Source: Pseudomonas thermotolerans DSM 14292 (lineage in GTDB: Bacteria; Pseudomonadota; Gammaproteobacteria; Pseudomonadales; Pseudomonadaceae). Taken from it: a stretch of 64,000 nucleotides of DNA. The position numbers were made by a program, and so were the translations under genes. Of the stretch, positions 52,219-64,000 are shown one piece after another (the stretch's first letter is position 1; each line of letters begins with the position of its first letter). Location: positions 1 through 64,000 of the forward strand of contig NZ_KB822601.1 of NCBI RefSeq assembly GCF_000364625.1, written 5' to 3'. The notes under the pieces were generated by a model. The model worked only from the letters and a program-made list of their open reading frames with translations. It searched no databases and had not been told where the DNA came from.

Positions 52219-52242
52219 CTAGGCCCGCGACTGCGGGCCTAG
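52219..52242 (-). other. Perfect hairpin between the two tRNA genes
   Basis: Ten-bp arms CTAGGCCCGC / GCGGGCCTAG with a GACT loop, 8 bp after the tRNA-Leu 3' end. No T-tract follows; it may be a processing signal or a weak terminator. Confidence 0.6.
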
Positions 52243-52249
52243 CTTGAAT

Positions 52250-52335
52250 TGGTACCGAGGAGGGGACTCGAACCCCTACAGCCTATGGCCACTACCACCT
52301 CAAGGTAGCGTGTCTACCAATTCCACCACCTCGGC
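52250..52335 (-). tRNA. tRNA-Leu (GAG)
   Basis: An 86-nt class II tRNA: begins GCCGAGGTGGTGGAATTGGT, anticodon GAG in the loop CTTGAGG, a long variable arm, T-arm GGGGTTCGAGTCCCC, and encoded CCA. It starts 8 bp after the secG stop, so it is probably read from the tpiA-secG transcript as well as any promoter of its own. Confidence 0.97.
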
Positions 52336-52343
52336 AAAACGGT

Positions 52344-52727
52344 TTACTTCTCTTCCGGCGCCTCCGGCACATCGTCCGCAGGCTGGCTTGCCGGTTGTTC
52401 CTCGAGGACCGGCACGTCATCCGCCGCCGGGCGCTGCTGGGGAACCTCAAGCACGGCCGGGTCAGGCAACCCCGCACGGCTCAGCTGATCAGCCTTTTCC
52501 TTAGCAAAGTAGGCTAAGCCCAAGCTGCTAATAAAAAAAGCGGCAGCAAGTATAGCAGTAACTCGACTCAAAAAGGTAGCGGAACCTTGGCTTCCGAATA
52601 CGGTGGCGGAGGCACCCGCACCGAAGGAAGCACCCGCATCCGCTCCCTTGCCCTGCTGGAGCAGAACCAGGACGACGAGGCACAGCGCCGCCAGCAGGTG
52701 CAATACAACAACGACAGTTTCCAGCAT
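52344..52727 (-). CDS. secG: Preprotein translocase subunit SecG
   Basis: The 127-residue membrane protein has two hydrophobic helices (about 3-23 and 53-75) with [19 protein letters not shown] between, as in the family, and an acidic Pro/Glu tail. It stimulates SecYEG export. It follows tpiA by 3 bp. Confidence 0.96.
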   Translation of the reverse strand: MLETVVVVLHLLAALCLVVLVLLQQGKGADAGASFGAGASATVFGSQGSATFLSRVTAILAAAFFISSLGLAYFAKEKADQLSRAGLPDPAVLEVPQQRPAADDVPVLEEQPASQPADDVPEAPEEK

Positions 52728-52730
52728 TTC

Positions 52731-53486
52731 TCAGCTTCCCGCGGCGCGACAGATCGCACCGAACTCGTCCGCATTCAGGGAGGCCCCGCCAATGAGACCT
52801 CCATCGATGTCCGGCATGCGGAACAGTTCGGCCGCATTGGCCGCCTTCACGCTACCGCCGTACAAAATCCTTACCTTGCGAGCCACTTCGCCATTCTCAG
52901 CGGCCAGCTGCGCGCGAATCGCGGCATGCACTTCCTGAGCCTGTTCCGGCGTGGCAGTCAGCCCTGTACCTATGGCCCAGACCGGCTCGTACGCCACTAT
53001 CGCCGAGGCGAACGCCCCGACACCCAAATCCTCGATGACGGTGCCGAGCTGTCGCCCGACCACCTCGATCGTCTTGCCGGCCTCGCGCTGCTCGAGGGTC
53101 TCACCCACGCACAGCACCGGCACCAGTCCACAGGACTGCGCGGCAGCGAACTTGCGACTGATCATTTCGTCGCGCTCGCCCATGATCTGGCGGCGTTCCG
53201 AGTGTCCGACCAGCACCATCCTGCAACCCGCATCGGCCAGCTGACTGGGAGCGACCTCCCCGGTCAGGGCACCCTGCATCGGCTCCACTGCGCAGTTCTG
53301 CGCACCAACCGCCATCGCCTTGCCTTCCAGCCCGGCAATCACCTGAGCGATATGCAGACAGGACGGAAAAACCGCGACATCGATACCAGCCGGCAACGCC
53401 AGATGGCGAAGACCTTTGATCAGCTCAGCGACGCTGGCGCGGGTACCGTGCATTTTCCAATTACCGGCAACCAGAGGGCGGCGCAT
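52731..53486 (-). CDS. tpiA: Triosephosphate isomerase
   Basis: The 251-residue TIM barrel carries NWKMHG (Lys11), VGHSERRQ with the catalytic His, and [12 protein letters not shown] with the catalytic Glu, then [14 protein letters not shown] for phosphate binding. It interconverts DHAP and glyceraldehyde 3-phosphate. Lies between glmM and secG. Confidence 0.98.
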   Translation of the reverse strand: MRRPLVAGNWKMHGTRASVAELIKGLRHLALPAGIDVAVFPSCLHIAQVIAGLEGKAMAVGAQNCAVEPMQGALTGEVAPSQLADAGCRMVLVGHSERRQIMGERDEMISRKFAAAQSCGLVPVLCVGETLEQREAGKTIEVVGRQLGTVIEDLGVGAFASAIVAYEPVWAIGTGLTATPEQAQEVHAAIRAQLAAENGEVARKVRILYGGSVKAANAAELFRMPDIDGGLIGGASLNADEFGAICRAAGS

Positions 53487-53573
53487 GCTCTACCTCGCGA
53501 TCAAAGTGGGCGCAGATCTTACCCAAGTGCCTGCACAGTCGCAAGCGAATCAAACACATAAGCCTCGACAGGG

Positions 53574-54911
53574 CTAGGCGCAGACCTCTGCCACTACTTT
53601 AGCCAATTCGTCGGCATAGCCACGGACCTGCGTCTCATCGTCGCCTTCGACCATCACCCGCACCAGCGGCTCGGTCCCCGACTTGCGCAACAGCACGCGA
53701 CCGCGCCCCTGCATGCGCTCAGTGACCCGCGCGCAGGCGTCCTTGACGGTCGGGTGCGATACCGGGTCGGCGCCACCGGAGAAGCGTACGTTGACCAGCA
53801 CTTGGGGGAACTTGCGCATCCCCTGGCGAGCCTCGGCCAGGGTCTGCCCACGCCCTTTCAGAGCCATCAACACCTGCAGGGCGGAGATGATGGCATCCCC
53901 GGTGGTGGTGTGGTGCAGGCAGACGATGTGCCCGGAGTTCTCCCCACCTACCTGCCAGCCGCGCTCCAGCAGCTCGGACAGCACGTAGCGGTCGCCCACC
54001 TTGGCACGCACGAAGGGAATGCCCAGCTCGCCGAGGGCCAGCTCCAGGCCCAGATTGCTCATCAGGGTGCCCACCACGCCGCCGCTCAGCCGGCCGCGTT
54101 CATGGAGATCGCGAGCGATGATGAACATCAGCTCGTCACCATCCACCAGAGCACCGGTATGATCCACCATCAGCACGCGGTCGGCGTCGCCGTCGAAGGC
54201 GATGCCCAGGTCGGCACGCTGCGCCAGCACTTCCGCCTGCAATGCCTCGATGTGGGTGGAGCCATAGCCGGCGTTGATGTTCAGGCCGTCCGGCTGGGCG
54301 CCGATGGTGCTCACCGTGGCGCCCAGCTCGCGGAACACGCTGGGTGCCACCTTGTAGGCGGCACCGTGGGCGCAGTCGAGGACGATCTTCAGGCCAGTGA
54401 AGCTGGTGCCGCTGGGCACGCTGCTCTTGCAGAACTCGATGTAACGCCCGGAGGCGTCGTTGATCCGCGAGGCCTTGCCGATGGCCGCCGACTCCACCAC
54501 GGTCATCGGCTGGTCGATCAGTTCCTCGATCATCTGCTCGACCTCGTCGGGCAGCTTGGTGCCCTGGCCGGAGAAGAACTTGATGCCGTTATCGTCGTGG
54601 GGGTTGTGCGAGGCACTGATGACGATGCCGGCATCGGCCTGGAAGGTGCGGGTCAGGTAGGCGATCGCCGGGGTCGGCATGGGGCCGAGCAGCTGCACGT
54701 CGGCACCGGCAGCGGCCAGCCCGGCCTCCAGGGCCGATTCGAACATGTAGCCGGATATCCGCGTGTCCTTGCCAATCAGGATGCGGCACTTGCCCTGCTT
54801 GCGGAAGGCCGTGCCGGCCGCCCAGCCCAGCTTGAGGACGAAATCGGGGGTGATGGGGTATTCGCCGACGCGACCGCGAATGCCGTCGGTGCCGAAATAT
54901 TTTCTGCTCAT
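53574..54911 (-). CDS. glmM: Phosphoglucosamine mutase
   Basis: The 445-residue enzyme has the phosphoserine loop [12 protein letters not shown] (Ser101), the metal loop DGDADR, the sugar loop GGENSGHI and the phosphate loop [15 protein letters not shown]. It converts glucosamine 6-phosphate to the 1-phosphate for cell-wall precursors. 22 bp downstream of folP, the usual pair. Confidence 0.98.
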   Translation of the reverse strand: MSRKYFGTDGIRGRVGEYPITPDFVLKLGWAAGTAFRKQGKCRILIGKDTRISGYMFESALEAGLAAAGADVQLLGPMPTPAIAYLTRTFQADAGIVISASHNPHDDNGIKFFSGQGTKLPDEVEQMIEELIDQPMTVVESAAIGKASRINDASGRYIEFCKSSVPSGTSFTGLKIVLDCAHGAAYKVAPSVFRELGATVSTIGAQPDGLNINAGYGSTHIEALQAEVLAQRADLGIAFDGDADRVLMVDHTGALVDGDELMFIIARDLHERGRLSGGVVGTLMSNLGLELALGELGIPFVRAKVGDRYVLSELLERGWQVGGENSGHIVCLHHTTTGDAIISALQVLMALKGRGQTLAEARQGMRKFPQVLVNVRFSGGADPVSHPTVKDACARVTERMQGRGRVLLRKSGTEPLVRVMVEGDDETQVRGYADELAKVVAEVCA

Positions 54912-54933
54912 GAGAATTCCATCCTCTAGTTGT

Positions 54934-55785
54934 TCAGTCCGCGGCCTGCACAGCAGCGACCATCCTTACCACATCCACGGTTTCGGCCACGTCGTGGACC
55001 CGCAGAATGCTTGCCCCCTTGGCCACTGCCAGGGCGGCCAGCGCCAGGCTGCCGTACAGCCGCTCGTGGACCTCGCGGCCCAAGGTGTGGCCGATCATGC
55101 TCTTGCGCGACACCCCGACCAGCAGCGGACAACCCAGCTCGTGCAGGATGTCCATATGTTTGAACAGGCTCAGGTTGTGCGCCAGGGTCTTGGCGAAGCC
55201 GAAGCCCGGGTCAAGCACCAGACGCTCACGGGGAATGCCAGCGGCAGCACAGGCCTGCATGCGCTCGACGAGGAATTGCCTGACCTCGCCGAGCAGGTCG
55301 GCGTACTGCGGATTCTCCTGCATGGTGGCCGGCTCGCCGCGCATGTGCATCAGGCACACCGGCAGGCCGCTGGCTGCCGCCGCATCCAGGGCGCCGTCGC
55401 GCTGCAGGGAGCGCACGTCGTTGATCAGCCCCGCGCCTAGGCGGGCCACCTCGCGCATCACCGCCGGGGTCGAGGTGTCCACCGAGATGATCACATCCAG
55501 GCGCCTAGCGATGGCCTCGACTACCGGGGCGACGCGCTCCAGTTCCTCGAGCGGCGACACCGGGCGGGCGCCCGGGCGGGTTGACTCGCCGCCAACGTCG
55601 ATCAGCGTGGCGCCGGCCTCGACCATCGCCTCGGCGTGGCGCAGGGCCTGGTCCAGCTGGTTGTAGCGGCCACCGTCGGAAAAGGAGTCCGGGGTGACGT
55701 TGAGGATGCCCATCACGTGCGGGCGGCTCAAATCAAGAAACCGGCTGCCACAGGGCAGCCGGTCCAGTTGGTGCATCGAAGTCAT
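54934..55785 (-). CDS. folP: Dihydropteroate synthase
   Basis: A 283-residue TIM barrel with [28 protein letters not shown] and [12 protein letters not shown], the pterin- and pABA-binding motifs. It is the sulfonamide target. ATG 55785 is chosen, 7 bp after the ftsH stop; an ATG three codons later is also possible. Confidence 0.97.
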   Translation of the reverse strand: MTSMHQLDRLPCGSRFLDLSRPHVMGILNVTPDSFSDGGRYNQLDQALRHAEAMVEAGATLIDVGGESTRPGARPVSPLEELERVAPVVEAIARRLDVIISVDTSTPAVMREVARLGAGLINDVRSLQRDGALDAAAASGLPVCLMHMRGEPATMQENPQYADLLGEVRQFLVERMQACAAAGIPRERLVLDPGFGFAKTLAHNLSLFKHMDILHELGCPLLVGVSRKSMIGHTLGREVHERLYGSLALAALAVAKGASILRVHDVAETVDVVRMVAAVQAAD

Positions 55786-55792
55786 GGGATTC

Positions 55793-57712
<1,920 letters not shown>

Positions 57713-57865
57713 TTAGCTACCCTCTGAAGCAAGCCGTCCTGGAACGCGCCTCGCATGATGGCTGGTGGTTCACCCGCCTAACTTACTACACAACGCCTGC
57801 CCCTCGCAGGCACCGTCTGTAACCCTTTATGAGACCCTCCGGGGCGCGGCCCCGTTCACTGCAGT

Positions 57866-58507
57866 CTAGTCCAGGCCACGGAAGCCCCGCGCCAGCAGGT
57901 ACTGCTCGCGGGAGCGGTCGCGCGAGGACATCGGCTTGCGCATCTGCACCTTGTCGAACAGCTCGCGTGTCTGCTTGTGGTACTGGTCGAAGCCCTCGCC
58001 TTGGAAGACCTTGATCAGGAAGTCGCCGCCCGGGCGCAGCACACGCGCCGCCAGGTCCAGGGCCAGCTCGCACAGGTACATGGCGCGCGGCTGATCGGCG
58101 GCCTTCACTCCACTCATATTGGGGGCCATGTCGGAAATCACAAGGTCCACCGGACGGTCGCCGACCGCCTCGAGGATGCGCTCGAACACCGCATCGTCGG
58201 TGAAGTCGCCCTGAATGAAGGAGACGTCGGGAATGGCGTCCATTTCCAGGATGTCGGAGGCGATCAGGGTGCCCTTGTCACCGATCACCCGGCTGGTCAC
58301 CTGGGACCAGCCGCCGGGCGCGGCGCCCAGATCGATCACCGTCATCCCGGGGCGCAGGATGCGGTCCTTCTCCTGGATCTCGAGAAGCTTGTAGCTGGCA
58401 CGGGAACGGTAGCCGTCCTTCTGCGCCATTTTGACGTAAGGGTCGTCGAAGTGCTCTTTCAGCCAGCGGGCGCTGGTTTTCGAACGGGCCAAGGGGTACC
58501 TCGTCAT
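57866..58507 (-). CDS. rlmE: 23S rRNA 2'-O-ribose U2552 methyltransferase RlmE
   Basis: The 213-residue RrmJ/FtsJ protein has [18 protein letters not shown] with the catalytic Lys, SAM motif [27 protein letters not shown], and a catalytic Lys in [10 protein letters not shown]. It modifies U2552 during 50S assembly. ATG 58507 (MTRYPLARS) is chosen because upstream residues in frame are shadow of yhbY. Upstream of ftsH, as in E. coli. Confidence 0.96.
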   Translation of the reverse strand: MTRYPLARSKTSARWLKEHFDDPYVKMAQKDGYRSRASYKLLEIQEKDRILRPGMTVIDLGAAPGGWSQVTSRVIGDKGTLIASDILEMDAIPDVSFIQGDFTDDAVFERILEAVGDRPVDLVISDMAPNMSGVKAADQPRAMYLCELALDLAARVLRPGGDFLIKVFQGEGFDQYHKQTRELFDKVQMRKPMSSRDRSREQYLLARGFRGLD

Positions 58508-58582
58508 TAGCTGGGCGGCGTCCGGATCACTCGGGTAAAATGGCCGCCGTTTTCGTACAGGACCAGACGCAGAGGTCGAATT

Positions 58583-58894
58583 ATGCCGCTCACTCAGGAG
58601 CAGAAGAAGCAATACAAATCTATCGGTCACCACCTGAAACCGGTATTGATGGTCGCCGAACAGGGACTGACCGAAGGTGTGCTGGCCGAGCTGGAGCGGG
58701 CGCTCAACGACCACGAACTGATCAAGGTGCAACTGCGCTTGTCCGAACGCGAGGACCGTCAGGCGCTGATCGGCGAACTCTGCAAGGCCAGCGGCGCCGA
58801 ACTGGTGCAGAGCATCGGCAAGATGGCCCTGCTGTACCGCAAGAATCCCAAGCCGAACCGCAACCTGTCGAACATCAGCCGCTACCAGGGCTGA
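58583..58894 (+). CDS. yhbY: Ribosome assembly RNA-binding protein YhbY
   Basis: The 103-residue CRS1-YhbY domain protein has [20 protein letters not shown] and the [15 protein letters not shown] end, with the GxxG loop region. It binds pre-50S particles. It is divergent from rlmE with 75 bp between the starts, the conserved arrangement. Confidence 0.95.
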   Translation: MPLTQEQKKQYKSIGHHLKPVLMVAEQGLTEGVLAELERALNDHELIKVQLRLSEREDRQALIGELCKASGAELVQSIGKMALLYRKNPKPNRNLSNISRYQG

Positions 58895-58906
58895 GCCGGC
58901 CCGCCT

Positions 58907-59311
58907 TCAGCTCCGCCGCTGTACCCCGGGCACCGGCTGCAACACCAACAGGATGCCGCACAGCGCCACCACCAGGTAGTTGAACAGCAGCCAGCGCTCC
59001 GCCCCGGGGGCCAAGGCGTTGACCGCCAGATACACCAAGGCCATGACCAGCACCGCCAGCAGCAGCTGACCGCGACTGTCGCGCCAGAGCGCCGGCAGGC
59101 GTTCGGCCTGGCCGAGCACCAGCAGCTGCAGCACCGCGCAGAAGGCGGCGAAGCCGACCAACAGCGGCCGCAACAGGCTGGCGATCTCCTCGATCAGCAG
59201 CGGCGCCAGACCGATCTTGGTCAGCGCCGGCAGCACCACGAACTGCACCAGCCAGAGGCCGCCGACCCAGAAGGTCTGGGCCAGCTGCCAGCTGTAGGCC
59301 GCCGCACGCAT
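58907..59311 (-). CDS. DUF4149 inner-membrane protein
   Basis: The 134-residue protein has four hydrophobic segments and the opening SWQLAQTFWVGGLWLVQFVV typical of DUF4149, a small membrane family found next to greA in Pseudomonas. ATG 59311, with GAGG five bases before it, is preferred over GTG 59317. It follows greA by 7 bp and is likely cotranscribed. Function unknown. Confidence 0.85.
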   Translation of the reverse strand: MRAAAYSWQLAQTFWVGGLWLVQFVVLPALTKIGLAPLLIEEIASLLRPLLVGFAAFCAVLQLLVLGQAERLPALWRDSRGQLLLAVLVMALVYLAVNALAPGAERWLLFNYLVVALCGILLVLQPVPGVQRRS

Positions 59312-59318
59312 GGTCACC

Positions 59319-59791
59319 TCAGATGTGGCGGACTTCGACGATCTCGTACTCGATCAGACCGCCGGGGGTCTGCACCGTCACCACGTCACCCTCTTCCTTG
59401 CCGATCAGGGCGCGGGCGATGGGCGAGCTGACCGACAGCTTGCCCTTCTTGATGTCGGCCTCGTCGTCACCGACGATCTGGTAGGTCACGCTCTCGTCGG
59501 TGTCGACGTTGACGATCTCCACCGTGGTGCCAAAGATCACCTTGCCGGTGTGGGGGATGGCGGTGACATCGATGATCTGCGCGTTCTGCAGGCGCCCCTC
59601 GATGTCGCGGATGCGCGCCTCGACCATGCCCTGCTGTTCGCGGGCGGCATGGTACTCGGCGTTCTCCTTGAGATCTCCCAGCTCACGCGCCTCGGCGATC
59701 GCTTGGGTGATCTGCGGACGCAGCACGGTCTTCAGGTGCTTCAGTTCCTCTTCCAGGGCACGGGCGCCCTGTACGGTCATGGGGAATTTGC

Positions 59792-59795
<4 letters not shown>
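59319..59795 (-). CDS. greA: Transcription elongation factor GreA
   Basis: The 158-residue factor has the coiled-coil N-domain with [17 protein letters not shown] (tip acidic residues that stimulate RNAP cleavage) and the FKBP-like C-domain with [20 protein letters not shown]. Its start overlaps the carB stop (ATGA), so it is translationally coupled. Confidence 0.97.
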
Positions 59796-63013
<3,218 letters not shown>

Positions 63014-63053
63014 GTTTTCTCACTCGAATCCGTAGGTCAGTCGTCTGGCGTGC

Positions 63054-64000
63054 TTAGCGGCGCTTGGCCATGGCTTCGATGAAGCGATCGAACAGCGGCG
63101 CCACGTCGTGCGGGCCGGGACTGGCCTCGGGGTGGCCCTGGAAGCTGAAGGCGACCTTGTCGGTCCGCTCGATGCCCTGCAGGGTGCCGTCGAACAGCGA
63201 CTTGTGGGTGGCGCGCAGGTTGCCCGGCAGACTGGCCTCGTCCACGGCGAAGCCGTGGTTCTGGCTGGTGATCATCACCACGCCGCTGTCCAGGTCCTGC
63301 ACCGGGTGGTTGGCACCGTGATGGCCGTGGCCCATCTTCACGGTCCTGGCGCCGGAGGCCAGGGCCAGCAGCTGGTGACCGAGGCAGATGCCGAACACCG
63401 GGATGTCGGTTTCGAGGATGTCCTGGATGGCCTTGATCGCGTAGTCGCAAGGTTCCGGGTCGCCGGGACCGTTGGAGAGGAACACGCCGTCCGGATTCAG
63501 GGCCAGCACCTCGCTGGCCGGGGTCTGCGCCGGCACCACGGTGATCCGGCAGCCGCGCGCCACCAGCATGCGCAGGATGTTCAGCTTGACCCCGTAGTCG
63601 TAGGCGACCACGTGGTAGGGCAGCTCATCAGCGGGAATTTCCGGGTGGCTGTCGGTCTTCAGATCCCAGACGCTGGAGCGCCACTCGTAGGGCTGCTTGA
63701 CGCTGACCACCTTGGCCAGGTCCATGCCCTTCAGACCCGGGAAGCTGCGCGCCAGCTCCAGCGCCTTCTCTGCGGAGGCGTCCTCGCCGGCGAGGATGCA
63801 GCCGTTCTGCGAGCCCTTTTCGCGGAGGATGCGGGTCAACCGGCGGGTATCGATGCCGGCGATGGCCACGGTGCCGTTGGCCTTCAGGTAGTCCGGCAGC
63901 GACTGCTTGTTGCGCCAGTTGCTGGCCAGCAGCGGCAAGTCGCGGATGATCAGGCCGGCGGCCCAGACCTGGCGGGCCTCGGCATCCTCAGGGGTGGTGC
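63054..64000 (-). CDS. carA: Carbamoyl-phosphate synthase small subunit (5' part outside window)
   Basis: The visible part (about 315 codons) starts inside the N-terminal domain ([18 protein letters not shown]) and runs to the stop at 63054. The class I glutamine amidotransferase domain shows [15 protein letters not shown], the catalytic Cys in [14 protein letters not shown], and the His/Glu pair in [14 protein letters not shown]. It supplies ammonia to CarB. The N-terminus lies beyond 64000. Confidence 0.98.
   Translation of the reverse strand, partial: TTPEDAEARQVWAAGLIIRDLPLLASNWRNKQSLPDYLKANGTVAIAGIDTRRLTRILREKGSQNGCILAGEDASAEKALELARSFPGLKGMDLAKVVSVKQPYEWRSSVWDLKTDSHPEIPADELPYHVVAYDYGVKLNILRMLVARGCRITVVPAQTPASEVLALNPDGVFLSNGPGDPEPCDYAIKAIQDILETDIPVFGICLGHQLLALASGARTVKMGHGHHGANHPVQDLDSGVVMITSQNHGFAVDEASLPGNLRATHKSLFDGTLQGIERTDKVAFSFQGHPEASPGPHDVAPLFDRFIEAMAKRR

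Overview
The window is GC-rich chromosomal DNA from a gammaproteobacterium, almost certainly Pseudomonas in the broad sense. Gene order on the right half (carA-carB-greA-DUF4149-yhbY/rlmE-ftsH-folP-glmM-tpiA-secG-tRNA-Leu-tRNA-fMet-rimP-nusA-infB-rbfA-truB-rpsO-pnp) is the one known from Pseudomonas, and many proteins (BauA, adenine deaminase, RimP, PNPase, FtsH) read like close relatives of the P. aeruginosa ones. The left half is a mosaic of short operons whose order I do not recognise from P. aeruginosa PAO1, so I do not name a species.

Layout. 1-7.2 kb: the edge of an IS5-like transposase gene, a PaiB/GNAT pair, an AraC regulator divergent from a MaoC-like protein, a MazG-like hydrolase and cmoM, two tandem DUF4136 lipoproteins, then a tightly overlapping GNAT / DsrE-like / GcvH-like trio. 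7.2-7.8 kb is a non-coding stretch with gene debris and paired hairpins. 7.8-20 kb: ada and nitronate monooxygenase (convergent), a Tsx-like channel, a sodium:solute symporter, a PhyH dioxygenase, a LEA14-like lipoprotein, yjdM, nrdR-ribD, an anaerobically regulated cytochrome c peroxidase, a YbaK protein, a NYN/LOTUS protein and a LysE exporter. 20-24 kb: the beta-alanine catabolism block bauC-bauA with divergent bauR. 24-32 kb: a Tat-exported aldo-keto reductase and a transporter, a RutR-like regulator / YigZ / LysR overlapping run, a second Tsx-like channel, an SDR and adenine deaminase. 32-43 kb: RhlE-type helicase, a second NYN protein, a second YbaK protein, YciC, SDR plus a two-motif CDGSH protein, a phosphatase-fold protein, an orphan solute-binding protein, HrpB, a LysR regulator, a lipoprotein and FieF. 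43-64 kb: the conserved housekeeping block on the minus strand (RNA decay, translation initiation, transcription elongation, secretion, cell-wall precursor, folate, protease and carbamoyl phosphate genes).

Themes. Nucleobase/nucleoside handling recurs (two Tsx-like channels, RutR-like TetR, adenine deaminase, MazG-like hydrolase, CarAB), as does RNA metabolism (two NYN proteins, RhlE, HrpB, CmoM, PNPase, RlmE). I found no CRISPR array, prophage, integrative element or antiphage island. The least explained items are the GNAT/DsrE/GcvH-like trio, the Ada protein that has lost three of four zinc cysteines while keeping an Ada-box-like site, and several unassigned inverted repeats.
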